A model generated the notes under the pieces. The model saw only the letters and a list, made by a program, of their open reading frames with translations. It ran no database searches and was not told the origin of the DNA. A program made the position numbers and the translations under genes. From Variovorax boronicumulans (lineage in GTDB: Bacteria; Pseudomonadota; Gammaproteobacteria; Burkholderiales; Burkholderiaceae_C), in the NCBI RefSeq assembly GCF_030812215.1, contig NZ_JAUSSG010000001.1:496001-560000 (forward strand): a stretch of DNA of 64,000 bases. Reading direction: 5' to 3'. Each line of letters opens with the position of its first letter. Position 1 is the first letter of the stretch. This document shows positions 1-8,149 of the stretch, in pieces.

Positions 1-80
1 GCATCGACGGCGTGTTCTCGGACTTCGCGAACACGGCCTTCGCGGCACGCCAGACCTACCTGAAGGAAACCGGCCGCTGA
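1..80 (+). CDS. Glycerophosphodiester phosphodiesterase, C-terminal fragment
   Basis: Only the last 25 codons lie in the window; the frame opens at base 3 and ends at a TGA at 78-80. The peptide contains IDGVFSDFANTA, which resembles the end of the GDPD TIM barrel, where a final strand carries a (V/I)DG(V/F)F(S/T)DF motif. Family members hydrolyse glycerophosphodiesters to glycerol-3-phosphate and an alcohol, and many are periplasmic (GlpQ type). The catalytic residues are upstream of the window, so activity and localisation cannot be judged. Confidence 0.6.
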   Translation, partial: IDGVFSDFANTAFAARQTYLKETGR

Positions 81-104
81 AGCCGGGCACCGCAGGCGGC
101 ACGC

Positions 105-737
105 ATGTATCCGGGCGAACGATTCAACGGATACAGCCACCTGCTGGGCTTGGTGCTCGCGTTGCCGGCAGCCGCGCTGCTGCTGGCCAAGACCGTGCCG
201 AGCGGCGACCCCGCGCGCATCGCGGGGGCGCTGGTCTTTTCGCTTTCGGCCGTGGCGCTGTATGCGGCCTCGACGCTCTTCCACAGCACGCGCGGGCGCC
301 TGAAGCGCGTGTGGGAGCGGGCCGATCACTGCGCGATCTATTTGCTGATCGCCGGCACGTACACGCCCTTCGCGCTCGTGACGCTGCAGGGGTTCTGGGG
401 CTGGCTGCTGCTCGCGACGATCTGGGGCGCTGCGTTCTACGGCATCTGGCGCGAGCTGCGACCGCCCAGACGCAGCGATGCCGATGCGCCGCAGAAACCG
501 CCGCTCGCGCTGTACATCGGCATGGGCTGGCTCGGTGTGCTCGCGGCCGTGCCGCTGGCGGCGCGGCTCGAAGGCGGCGGGCTCGCGTGGTTGCTGATCG
601 GCGGCGTGCTGTACACCGCCGGCACCGTGTTCTATCGCAACAGCTTCGGGCTGCGACATGCGCACGGCGCCTGGCACCTGTTCGTGCTGGCGGGGACGGC
701 GAGCCACTATGTGGCGGTGGGGTGGTTCGTGCTGTAG
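105..737 (+). CDS. trhA: TrhA/hemolysin III family (PAQR) membrane protein
   Basis: This 210-residue protein has about seven hydrophobic segments and PAQR hallmarks. These are an early GYSHLLG, an STLFHS segment (around residue 65) and ADHCAIYLLIAGTYTPF (around residues 78-95), with a late H-x3-H (AHGAWHL) near residue 190. In PAQR proteins these His and Asp residues form a metal site within the membrane. Bacterial members (TrhA, YqfA) are tied to membrane-fluidity homeostasis, and the old name 'hemolysin III' does not imply a toxin. The ATG lies 25 bases after the preceding stop, and length matches the family. Substrate is unknown. Confidence 0.88.
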   Translation: MYPGERFNGYSHLLGLVLALPAAALLLAKTVPSGDPARIAGALVFSLSAVALYAASTLFHSTRGRLKRVWERADHCAIYLLIAGTYTPFALVTLQGFWGWLLLATIWGAAFYGIWRELRPPRRSDADAPQKPPLALYIGMGWLGVLAAVPLAARLEGGGLAWLLIGGVLYTAGTVFYRNSFGLRHAHGAWHLFVLAGTASHYVAVGWFVL

Positions 738-749
738 CGGCCGTCCGGA

Positions 750-1634
750 TCAAGCCAACGCGCCCACCGCAATGCGCGTCGCCGATGCCACGACATCGTT
801 GCGCCCCTTCGCATCCTTCTCCGGAAACGTCAGGTACACCGCCAGCACCAACGGTGCACCGGCCGGTGGCCACAGCACGCCGACGTCGTTCGTCGTGCCG
901 TACGAGCCGGAGCCCGTCTTGTCGCCCACCTTCCAGCCCGCAGGCACGCCGGCCAGGAAGCGCTCGGTGCTGGTGGTGTTGCCCAGCAGCCAGGTCTTGA
1001 GTTGTTCGCGCTGCGCCGCGCCGAGTGCGCTGCCCAGCACCAGCCGCTCGACGCTGGCTGCCATGGCCGCGGGCGTGGTGGTGTCGCGCAGGTCGCCGGG
1101 GATGGCGGTGTTGAGCTCGGTCTCCCAGCGCTCGAGCCTGAAGACATCGTCACCCGTCGAACGCGCGAAGGCCGTCACCGCGGGCGGACCGCCCAGCATC
1201 TTCATCAGCAGGTTGGCTGCGCCGTTGTCGCTGTACTGGACCGTGGCGGCACACAGCTCGGCCACCGTCATGCCCGTTGCGACGTTCTTCTCGGTGATGG
1301 GCGAATAGGTGACCAGGTCGCCCTTGCTGTAGTTGACGCGGCGCGAGAGAAAGCTGCTCTCCTTCGCGCTGCGCTCGAGCACTGCTGCGGCCAGCACGAG
1401 CTTGAAGGTGCTGCAGAACGGAAAGCGCTCGTCGGCGCGGTACTGCACGCGCGCCCCGGTGGCGGTGTTGAAGCCGACGACGCCGAGCCGCCCGCCCGAT
1501 GCGCTTTCGAGCGCAGCGAGTTGCGCGAACGCATCCTGCTGCGCCCCCTTGGCGGACCATGCAGTGCAGGCGCTCGCCAGCGGGAGGACGGAAGCAGCGA
1601 GCAAGAGGGTGCGGCGATGTACGAGAGGATTCAT
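750..1634 (-). CDS. Class A serine beta-lactamase
   Basis: This 294-residue enzyme is expected to hydrolyse beta-lactams in the periplasm. All class A motifs are present: STFK at 75-78 (nucleophile Ser75, Lys78), SDN at 135-137, the omega-loop Glu171 in ETELN, and KTG at 239-241 followed by SGSYGTTND. The omega loop ([17 protein letters not shown]) and the KTGSG-YGTTND segment resemble the CTX-M, L2 and Burkholderia Pen group. The signal has twin arginines (HRRTLLL), suggesting Tat export, and ends in ASAC, a weak lipobox. The ATG at 1634 was chosen because it starts directly at this signal; an upstream in-frame start at 1712 adds an unrelated 26 residues. No AmpR/PenR gene flanks it; an ArsR gene is divergent. 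Confidence 0.93.
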   Translation of the reverse strand: MNPLVHRRTLLLAASVLPLASACTAWSAKGAQQDAFAQLAALESASGGRLGVVGFNTATGARVQYRADERFPFCSTFKLVLAAAVLERSAKESSFLSRRVNYSKGDLVTYSPITEKNVATGMTVAELCAATVQYSDNGAANLLMKMLGGPPAVTAFARSTGDDVFRLERWETELNTAIPGDLRDTTTPAAMAASVERLVLGSALGAAQREQLKTWLLGNTTSTERFLAGVPAGWKVGDKTGSGSYGTTNDVGVLWPPAGAPLVLAVYLTFPEKDAKGRNDVVASATRIAVGALA

Positions 1635-1750
1635 GGGTTGTGTGGCGAGTGATTGGAACGAGCCCTCATCGTAGGAGCGCCATCGTGCGAACCCAAGGGC
1701 GCCACGGCTCATTGGCGTCTCGCGTGTATCGGGTGTAACGGATTCGCGCT

Positions 1751-1776
1751 TTCATTCAACCCAGTGGTTGAATGAA
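1751..1776. promoter_or_regulatory. ArsR operator 1 (inverted repeat)
   Basis: A perfect inverted repeat with 11-bp arms (TTCATTCAACC and GGTTGAATGAA) separated by CAGT lies 28 bases before the arsR-like start, between it and the beta-lactamase gene. Its core TTCAAC-N6-GTTGAA recurs at 1795-1812. Dyads of this size are typical ArsR/SmtB binding sites. Assignment to the adjacent regulator is inference. Confidence 0.7.
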
Positions 1777-1794
1777 TTCCGAAATCCGTCTATA

Positions 1795-1812
1795 TTCAAC
1801 TTCATGGTTGAA
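1795..1812. promoter_or_regulatory. ArsR operator 2 overlapping the start codon
   Basis: This is a second copy of TTCAAC-N6-GTTGAA, with the same 6-base spacer as the dyad at 1751-1776. The ATG of the regulator (1804-1806) sits inside the spacer, so binding here could block both transcription and access to the start. Confidence 0.65.
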
Positions 1813-2142
1813 CTAGATGACGAACGGCTCGACGCCGTATTCCATGCCCTCGCCGACGGCACGCGCCGCACCATGCTGCAGCTGCTGGCCCTGGGCGACT
1901 GCAGCGTGGGCGAACTCGGCGCGCCGTTCCACATGTCCTTCGCGGGCGCCTCCAAGCACGTCAAGACGCTGGAGCGCGCGGGTCTGGTCTCGCGCACCGT
2001 GCTCGGCCGGGCGCATGTCTGCCGGCTCGAACCGGCGGCGCTGGCCACGGCCGACGCATGGCTGCGCCACTACGAAGGCTTCTGGAACACCCATCTCGAC
2101 GCGCTGGCAGAGGAGCTGCGGCGCGACACATCCGGCAAGTAA
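1804..2142 (+). CDS. ArsR/SmtB-family transcriptional regulator
   Basis: This 112-residue winged-helix repressor starts MVELDDERLDAVFHALADGTRR. It carries LALGDCSVGELGAPFHMSFAGASKHVKTLERAGLV (about residues 30-65), the recognition helix and wing of ArsR proteins. The classic ELCVCDL metal box is absent, and the equivalent position reads LGDCSVGEL, so a metal ligand set is not evident. It precedes an SRPBCC/AHSA1 gene by 30 bases, an arrangement common for non-metal ArsR regulators. The ATG at 1804 was preferred to the in-frame GTG/ATG-like start at 1768, which lies inside operator 1. Two matching dyads suggest autoregulation. Confidence 0.88.
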   Translation: MVELDDERLDAVFHALADGTRRTMLQLLALGDCSVGELGAPFHMSFAGASKHVKTLERAGLVSRTVLGRAHVCRLEPAALATADAWLRHYEGFWNTHLDALAEELRRDTSGK

Positions 2143-2172
2143 GCGAACGCCCCCTCAAGGAGCACAACCCCC

Positions 2173-2709
2173 ATGACCCTCAAGCACAGCCTCGGCACGC
2201 AGACCGAACCCGCCACCCTGCGCGTGGAGCGCCTCCTGCCCGCGCCCATCGAGCGCGTGTGGGCCTACCTCGTCGACCCCGAGAAGCGCAGGACCTGGCT
2301 GGCCGGCGGCTCCATGGCCGAGAAGCCGGGCGGTGTTTTCGAGCTGCGCTTCCAGCACACCGAACTCTCGGGCGAAGAAGCGCCCGAGCGATACGCGGCC
2401 TATCGCAAGACGCACATCCAGAAGTCGCGCGTGGTGCGCATCGAGCCACCCAAGCTCCTGACCATCAGTTGGGGCAGCGAGAGCGACACCGCCTCCGAAG
2501 TCACCTTCGAACTCTCACCGAAGGGCGAAGGCACGCAGCTCGTGCTCACGCACCGCCGTCTGCCGGACCGCAAGGAAACGGTGAGCGTTGCGAGCGGCTG
2601 GCACGCGCACCTGGACGTGCTCGACGATGTGCTGCACGGGCGCAAGCCGCAGGGGTTCTGGACGAACCTCTCCGAGCTGGAGGCGGCCTACGAAGCGCAT
2701 GTGCTCTGA
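2173..2709 (+). CDS. SRPBCC/AHSA1-domain protein
   Basis: This 178-residue protein has a START-like helix-grip fold. It begins with LRVERLLPAPIERVWAYLVDPEKRRTWLAGG (about residues 16-46), typical of the AHSA1 family, and later has FELSPKGEGTQLVLTHRRLP and a C-terminal helix with GWHAHLDVLDDVLHG. It follows the ArsR-type gene by 30 bases and is very probably cotranscribed. Such pairs are widespread in proteobacteria and are thought to bind small hydrophobic ligands. The actual ligand is not known, and no catalytic residues can be assigned. Confidence 0.88.
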   Translation: MTLKHSLGTQTEPATLRVERLLPAPIERVWAYLVDPEKRRTWLAGGSMAEKPGGVFELRFQHTELSGEEAPERYAAYRKTHIQKSRVVRIEPPKLLTISWGSESDTASEVTFELSPKGEGTQLVLTHRRLPDRKETVSVASGWHAHLDVLDDVLHGRKPQGFWTNLSELEAAYEAHVL

Positions 2710-2801
2710 AGCCGCACACCGCGTCGGCGGGCGTCGTCGACCTTGTCCGCGTTCGGGGCGCCGGTAGCGCTCGCGGGCCGGGGTGCGGCATCATCCCGGC
2801 C

Positions 2802-3542
2802 ATGGACAACCACCGCCCTCACCCGCTCGTCATCGTCAAGCTCGGTGACACCCATGCCAGGCTGCGCGAACGCCGCGGCGACTTCGAGCACTGGATCGCC
2901 GATGGCCTCGATTCGCAGGCCCTTCCCCTCCTCGTGATCGATCCGCGCCGCGGCGACACGCTGCCCGCACCGGACACGATGTCGGGCGTGGTGATCACCG
3001 GCTCGCATGCCATGGTGTCGCACCGCGAGCCCTGGAGCGAGCGCACCGCCGAATGGCTCGCGCAAGTCGTGGCGCACGGCACGCCCGTGCTCGGTATCTG
3101 CTACGGCCACCAATTGCTCGCGCACGCGCTCGGCGGCGAGGCAGGCGACCATCCGCAAGGCATCGAGATCGGCACGGTGACCGTCACACTCGACGAAGCC
3201 GCCGCCATCGACCCGCTGCTGCAGGGCCTGCCGGCCGAGTTTCCGGCCCATGTCGTGCATCTGCAAAGTGCGCTGCGCCTGCCCGAAGGCGCCGTGCGGC
3301 TGGCCGGCAATGCGCACGAGCCGGTGCAGGCGTTCCGCGTCGGCGCCAATGCCTGGGGCGTGCAGTTCCACCCCGAGTTCGACGCCGAAACAATGCGCGG
3401 CTACATCGACATGCTGGCCGACAACCTGAAGACCGGCGGTGCCGATCCGGCCGCACTGCGCAGCGGCGTGGCCGAAACCCCGGTTGCGGCGGCGCTGCTC
3501 GGACGCTTCGCGCGCATCGCCCAAGCGCATCGCCATGCCTGA
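2802..3542 (+). CDS. Class I glutamine amidotransferase-like protein
   Basis: This 246-residue single-domain protein has the class I GATase triad: Cys in GICYGHQLLAHALGG (nucleophile elbow, around residue 101), and His-Glu in WGVQFHPEFD (around residue 190). It resembles the GMP-synthase-type glutaminase domain but has no synthetase partner fused or adjacent. Relatives include gamma-glutamyl hydrolases that act on gamma-glutamyl amines or glucosinolate conjugates. The ATG at 2802 was chosen because the upstream part of this frame runs through the SRPBCC gene and has no family similarity. Substrate unknown. Confidence 0.88.
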   Translation: MDNHRPHPLVIVKLGDTHARLRERRGDFEHWIADGLDSQALPLLVIDPRRGDTLPAPDTMSGVVITGSHAMVSHREPWSERTAEWLAQVVAHGTPVLGICYGHQLLAHALGGEAGDHPQGIEIGTVTVTLDEAAAIDPLLQGLPAEFPAHVVHLQSALRLPEGAVRLAGNAHEPVQAFRVGANAWGVQFHPEFDAETMRGYIDMLADNLKTGGADPAALRSGVAETPVAAALLGRFARIAQAHRHA

Positions 3543-3707
3543 CACGTCGGCCGAGACCGACACCGGCGAAACGGTGCTGTTCGCGCGCTGGGCCGGCGCC
3601 TAGTCCCTCATGCCGGGACACGGCGTCGGAGCGCGACTACAAAAGGCACCGCGCGCTTCGGTTAAGGTGCGGCTCACCCGTCCTCCGGCGTTCTTTTCAG
3701 CCTCTCC

Positions 3708-4346
3708 ATGACCACACCTTCTCCCGCCCCGGCCCGCAAGCATTTCTCGATGATCCGCGGCTTCCACCTGGCCGACGTTTTCACGCTCGGCAATGCGGCC
3801 TGCGGCGTCGGCGCGGTGTTCCTGGCGATGGCCTACATGGCAAGCCAGTCGCTCGCGCAGTTCTACTGGGCGGCCGCACTTGCGCCGGCGGCGTTCATCT
3901 TCGACGTGTTCGACGGCCGCATCGCGCGCTGGCGCCAGACGCACTCCGCACTCGGCCGGGAACTCGACTCGCTGGCCGACGTGATCTCGTTCGGCGTCGC
4001 ACCCGCCGCGCTGGGTTTCGCGGCAGGCCTGAACGGCGGCTGGGACTGCGTCCTCCTCATCTATTTCGTCTGCTGCGGCGTGAGCCGGCTCGCGCGCTAC
4101 AACGTCACGGCCGAGGCGCTGTCCGAAGGCGCGGACAAGGTGAAGTTCTTCGAGGGCACACCGATCCCGACCAGCGTGGTGCTGGTGGGCGTGCTGGCGT
4201 ATGCGGCCTCCCAGGGCCACATCGGCAGCGCCGTCTGGGGCGGGGCCTGGGCCATCGGCCCCTGGCTGCTGCATCCGCTCGCACTGCTGTTCGCGCTCTC
4301 GGGCACGCTGATGATCAGCAAGACCCTGCGCATTCCCAAGTTCTGA
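3708..4346 (+). CDS. pssA: CDP-diacylglycerol-serine O-phosphatidyltransferase
   Basis: This 212-residue integral membrane enzyme joins CDP-diacylglycerol and L-serine to make phosphatidylserine, the precursor of phosphatidylethanolamine. The CDP-alcohol phosphatidyltransferase signature D-G-x2-A-R-x8-G-x3-D-x3-D is complete (FDGRIARW, then LGRELDSLAD, about residues 67-92). About six hydrophobic segments follow the usual pattern, and FFEGTPIPTS near residue 145 is typical of the PssA branch. It appears to stand alone, 165 bases after the amidotransferase and 26 bases before a GST gene. Length fits the short beta-proteobacterial PssA type. Confidence 0.93.
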   Translation: MTTPSPAPARKHFSMIRGFHLADVFTLGNAACGVGAVFLAMAYMASQSLAQFYWAAALAPAAFIFDVFDGRIARWRQTHSALGRELDSLADVISFGVAPAALGFAAGLNGGWDCVLLIYFVCCGVSRLARYNVTAEALSEGADKVKFFEGTPIPTSVVLVGVLAYAASQGHIGSAVWGGAWAIGPWLLHPLALLFALSGTLMISKTLRIPKF

Positions 4347-4372
4347 TTTCCTCAAGCCGAAGGAGACCGCCC

Positions 4373-4954
4373 ATGACCATGAAGCTCTATTTCGATCCGC
4401 GAAGCCGCTCGCAAGTCGCCAAATGGATGCTCGACGAAGCCGAGGTCGACTACGAAATCGTGACCACGCTCATCAAGGACAAGGCGCACAAGCGCCCCGA
4501 GTACCTGAAGATCAACCCGGCCGGCAAGCTGCCCGCGCTGGTCGACGGCCCCACGCGCATCTTCGAGAACGCGGCCATCTGCATGTACATCGCCGAGAAG
4601 TTTCCCGGGAAGCGGCTCGCACCCGCCATCGGCACGCCCGAGCGCGGCCGCTATCTGTCTCTGATGGTCTATTCGACCGCGCAGTTCGAACCCGCCATGG
4701 GCGACAGCCTGATGAAGATCCGCAGCAACAACAGCGCGCGCGGCTGGACGAATTTCGAGGAGGCCAAGGATGCGGTCGAGCGCGAACTCGGCGAGGGCCC
4801 CTACCTCTTCGGCGCGCAGTTCACTGCGGCCGACGTGATGATCGGTTCCTGCCTCATCTGGCACCGCGCCTTCGGCGGCAAGCTGAACCGTCCGAAGCTG
4901 GACGCCTACATCAACCGCCTGCAGGCGCGCCCCAAGGGCATGAAGTTCGGCTGA
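4373..4954 (+). CDS. Glutathione S-transferase family protein
   Basis: This 193-residue protein has an N-terminal thioredoxin-like half: MKLYFDPRSRSQVAKWMLDE, then INPAGKLPALVDG with the cis-Pro, then ENAAICMYIAEKFP, which holds the glutathione-binding Glu-Asn/Ala pair. An all-helical C-terminal half includes GPYLFGAQFTAADVMIGS, the N-capping box motif. Ser11 or Ser13 is the likely thiol-activating residue. It begins 26 bases after pssA behind an AAGGAG site and may be cotranscribed with it. Its physiological electrophile cannot be deduced. Confidence 0.9.
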   Translation: MTMKLYFDPRSRSQVAKWMLDEAEVDYEIVTTLIKDKAHKRPEYLKINPAGKLPALVDGPTRIFENAAICMYIAEKFPGKRLAPAIGTPERGRYLSLMVYSTAQFEPAMGDSLMKIRSNNSARGWTNFEEAKDAVERELGEGPYLFGAQFTAADVMIGSCLIWHRAFGGKLNRPKLDAYINRLQARPKGMKFG

Positions 4955-5053
4955 GGCACGTGCGGCGTGCCGCGCCCGTGACAGCGCGCGGCGGAGGCTC
5001 GCTCTCTAATCTGTCCCGGTTTCCAGGCCTTTTCAGAACCACACGCCCGCACC

Positions 5054-7450
5054 ATGACTTCGAACGCTCCGATCTCCCGGTTCCCGTTGATGGCTGTCTC
5101 GCTGGGCCTGGTCGCCCTGCTCTGCGCCTGCGCCGGCACCCAGCCCTCCAGCGGACGAAGCGTGACCATCGAGCGCACCACCTACGGCATTGCGCACATC
5201 ACGGCGCCCGACTACGAGGGCCTGGCCTACGGCAGCGCCTACGCGCATGCGCAGGACAACGTCTGCCAGACCGCCGAACACCTGCTCACGCTGCGCGGCG
5301 AGCGCTCGCAGTTCCTCGGCGCGCAGAACACCGGGGAGATCGGGCTCGGCCGCGCGCCCAACGCGCAGATCGACCTGTTCATCCGTTATCACATGGACGA
5401 CGAGGCACTCGCGCGCGCCGGGGCCGCCACCAGCCTGGACGTGAAGGCGGCGCTGCGCGGTTACGTCGCGGGCTACAACCGCTATCTGCAGGACGTTGGC
5501 CCCAGCGGCCTGCCCGCCGCCTGCCGCGGCAAGCCCTGGGTGCGGCCGATGACCATGGCCGACCTGTCGCGCGCCACCGAGATGTCGATGATCCAGGGCG
5601 GCCTGGGCGCGCTGGCCGGTGCAGTGCTGGCGGCCGTTCCACCGGCACCCGGCGTGAAGACCGGCGCGGCGCCCGTCGACCTGAAGGAAGCCGTGGCCGA
5701 GATCGGCCGCCACAGCTTCAACGCGAACCCCGAAGGCGGCGAGCTCGGCTCCAACGGCTGGGCCTTCGGCCGCAACGCCACGCCCGATGGACGCGGCCTG
5801 CTGCTGGGCAATCCGCACTTTCCATGGAACGGCACCAACCGCTTCTGGCAGATGCACCTCACCATCCCCGGCCAGCTCGACGTGATGGGCGCCACCGGCG
5901 GCCTGAGCCCGGTGGTGGCGATCGGCTTCAACAAGGACGTGGCGTGGACCCACACGGTGTCGACCGGCAAGCGCTTCACGCTCTATGAACTGAAGCTCGA
6001 CCCCAACGACCCGACCGTGTACCTGATCGACGGCCAGCCCAGGAAGATGGTCGCGCGCACCGTCGTGCTGCCGGCCGCGGCAACGGGCGGCGGCGCGCCG
6101 GTGCAGCACACCTTCTATGCGACCGACTGGGGCCCCGTCATCTCGCTGCCGCGCGCCGGCCTCGGCTGGACCGCGCAGAAGGCCTATGCGATCCGCGATG
6201 CCAACACGCTCAACGTGCGCTCGGCCGAGAGCTGGATGCGCATGGCGCGCGCCCGCAATGTGGCCGAGTTGCGCGCCGCCATGGGCAACCAGGGCATGCC
6301 GTGGATCAACACCATCGCGGCCGACCGCGACGGCAACGCAATGTATGCCGACCTCTCGGTGGTGCCCGACGTGTCGGCCGACATGCTCCAGGCCTGCGCG
6401 CCCTCGCCCGCCGCCGCGGCGCTCCTCGACGCGACGGGCCTGCCGGTGCTCGACGGCTCGCGCAGCGCCTGCGCCTGGAACCGCGACACCACGGCCGCCG
6501 CGCCCGGCGTCATCGCGCCGGCGCGCATGCCGGTCGTCGTCACGCCGGACTACGTGCAGAACAGCAACGACAGCTTCTGGCTCAGTAACCCGCGCATCGC
6601 ACCGATGGCGGGTGTATCGCCACTGGTCGGCCCCGTCGGCGTGCCGCAGCGGCTGCGCACGCGCAGCGGCATCCTGGAGATCGAAGGCCGCCTCGCCGGC
6701 ACCGACGACCTGCCCGGCAATCGCATGGGCGCGGCCGAGCTGCGCAGCGTGATCTTTCGCGACAAGAACCTCGCCGGCATGCTCGTCATGGACGACCTGC
6801 AGGCCGCCTGCGCCGCCGGCGGCGCGGCGCTGAATGCCGACCAGGCGCTCGGCTGCCGCGTGCTCTCCGCCTGGGACCGCACCAGCAACGCCGATTCGAA
6901 GGGCGCCGCGCTGTTCCGCGAGTTCTGGCGCAAGGCCAAGGACCTGCCGAAGGTGTGGCGCGTGCCGTTCGATCCCGCGCAACCGGTGGCGACACCGGCT
7001 GGCCTCGACATGGCCACGCCCGCCACGCGCGAGGCGGTGTTCAAGGCGCTGGGCGACGCGGTCGGCATCGTGCGCACCGCGGGCTTTGCGGCCGACGTGC
7101 CGCTGGGTGTACCCCAGTCGCGCGAAGTGCGCGGCCAGAAGATCCCGCTGCACGGCGGCGACGAGTTCGAGGGTGTGCTCAACAAGCTCGAATCGCAGGG
7201 CCAGTCGCTCATCGAACCGAAGGGCTACAACGTCAACTACGGCAGCAGCTACATGCAGGTCGTGACCTTCGACGAACGCGGGCCGGTCGCGCAGGGCCTG
7301 CTCACCTACGGGCAGAGCAGCGACCTCGCCTCGCCGCGCGCTTACGACCAGTTGCCGCTGTTCGCGGCGAAGCAGTGGCACTCGCTGCCCTTCCATCCGG
7401 CGGACGTGCAGGCGCAACGCGAAGGCCAGCCGCTTCGACTGGCCTACTGA
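5054..7450 (+). CDS. Penicillin acylase family (Ntn hydrolase) lipoprotein
   Basis: This 798-residue secreted N-terminal-nucleophile hydrolase precursor has a signal ending in LLCACAG, a likely lipobox, so it may be anchored in the outer or inner membrane. The autoprocessing site is in ELGSNGWAFG. Ser233 would become the N-terminal nucleophile of the beta chain, leaving an alpha chain of roughly 200 residues. HFPWNGTNRFWQ, GFNKDVAWTHTVS and QNSNDSFWLSNPR match beta-chain motifs of the family. Homologues cleave penicillins, acyl-homoserine lactones or aculeacin-type lipopeptides. The substrate here is not determined, and quorum quenching is only one possibility. A histidine phosphatase gene follows by 16 bases. 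Confidence 0.9.
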   Translation: MTSNAPISRFPLMAVSLGLVALLCACAGTQPSSGRSVTIERTTYGIAHITAPDYEGLAYGSAYAHAQDNVCQTAEHLLTLRGERSQFLGAQNTGEIGLGRAPNAQIDLFIRYHMDDEALARAGAATSLDVKAALRGYVAGYNRYLQDVGPSGLPAACRGKPWVRPMTMADLSRATEMSMIQGGLGALAGAVLAAVPPAPGVKTGAAPVDLKEAVAEIGRHSFNANPEGGELGSNGWAFGRNATPDGRGLLLGNPHFPWNGTNRFWQMHLTIPGQLDVMGATGGLSPVVAIGFNKDVAWTHTVSTGKRFTLYELKLDPNDPTVYLIDGQPRKMVARTVVLPAAATGGGAPVQHTFYATDWGPVISLPRAGLGWTAQKAYAIRDANTLNVRSAESWMRMARARNVAELRAAMGNQGMPWINTIAADRDGNAMYADLSVVPDVSADMLQACAPSPAAAALLDATGLPVLDGSRSACAWNRDTTAAAPGVIAPARMPVVVTPDYVQNSNDSFWLSNPRIAPMAGVSPLVGPVGVPQRLRTRSGILEIEGRLAGTDDLPGNRMGAAELRSVIFRDKNLAGMLVMDDLQAACAAGGAALNADQALGCRVLSAWDRTSNADSKGAALFREFWRKAKDLPKVWRVPFDPAQPVATPAGLDMATPATREAVFKALGDAVGIVRTAGFAADVPLGVPQSREVRGQKIPLHGGDEFEGVLNKLESQGQSLIEPKGYNVNYGSSYMQVVTFDERGPVAQGLLTYGQSSDLASPRAYDQLPLFAAKQWHSLPFHPADVQAQREGQPLRLAY

Positions 7451-7466
7451 GCAATCGACCCAACCC

Positions 7467-8108
7467 ATGTCACAGAACACGCCCACCCACACCCCCGCCG
7501 GCGGCCTCGATCAGCTGGTCCGCATCGCCGCCGCGCAGCCGCTCTCGCCGGCTTGCGACCACTTCTATTTCCTGCGCCACGGCCAGACCGGACGCAATGC
7601 GCTGCGCATCTTCCAGGCGGTCGACGAGCCCCTGAGCGAGCTCGGCCTGCAGCAGGCGGCGCATGCGGCCGAGCTGCTGGCGGGCGAACCGATCCGCACC
7701 ATCGTCTGCAGCGATGCACGGCGCGCCTTCGACACCGCCCACACGGTGGGCGCGGCGCTGCGGCTCACGCCCACCGCGCAGGCCGAGCTGCGCGAGCGCA
7801 ACTTCGGCGCGCTGATCGGCACCTCGTCGGCCAACATCGACTGGGCCTGCGAGCCCGAGGGCGGCGAGACGCTCACCCAGTTCGTCGCCCGCAAGCGCGC
7901 CGCGCTCGATGCGGCCCTGAAGCAACCTGCGCCGGTGCTCGTGGTGGCGCACGGCGGCACGCTGTACGCGCTGGCCGCGCTGCTGGGCGTGCCCATCGAC
8001 GTCACCGTGCTCGGCAACGCGCAGCCATTGCGTTTTTCATGCAGCGGCCCTACATGGGCCATAACGCCGCTGCTGCGGCATGTAGACGGCGCATCAGCGC
8101 TGGCCTAG
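7467..8108 (+). CDS. Histidine phosphatase family protein (phosphoglycerate-mutase-like)
   Basis: This 213-residue protein has the catalytic LRHGQTGRN motif (phospho-accepting His near residue 38), the SDARRAFDTAHT segment carrying the second Arg, an acidic ELRERNFGAL motif and the second catalytic His in VVAHGGTLYAL. The set is that of the 2H phosphatase (PhoE/CobC/GpmB-like) branch. No cobalamin genes are nearby, so a CobC assignment has no support. The start was placed 16 bases after the acylase stop. The likely role is a small-molecule or sugar phosphatase of unknown specificity. Confidence 0.87.
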   Translation: MSQNTPTHTPAGGLDQLVRIAAAQPLSPACDHFYFLRHGQTGRNALRIFQAVDEPLSELGLQQAAHAAELLAGEPIRTIVCSDARRAFDTAHTVGAALRLTPTAQAELRERNFGALIGTSSANIDWACEPEGGETLTQFVARKRAALDAALKQPAPVLVVAHGGTLYALAALLGVPIDVTVLGNAQPLRFSCSGPTWAITPLLRHVDGASALA

Positions 8109-8149
8109 CCAGGCCGCCCGGTACGCCATCCATCGAAACGACCACCACC

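Noticed and set aside
105..737. Naming the PAQR protein a haemolysin
   Set aside because: The family name is historical; motifs indicate a membrane-homeostasis protein and nothing shows lytic activity.
3535..3603. 22-residue frame overlapping the end of the amidotransferase gene
   Set aside because: It has no recognisable motif, no independent ribosome site and shares its start with coding sequence of the longer gene. It is probably a chance frame.
5033..7492. Antisense open frame of 819 codons opposite the penicillin-acylase gene
   Set aside because: It mirrors the codon pattern of the real gene, is His/Arg-rich and low in motifs, as expected for GC-rich shadows.
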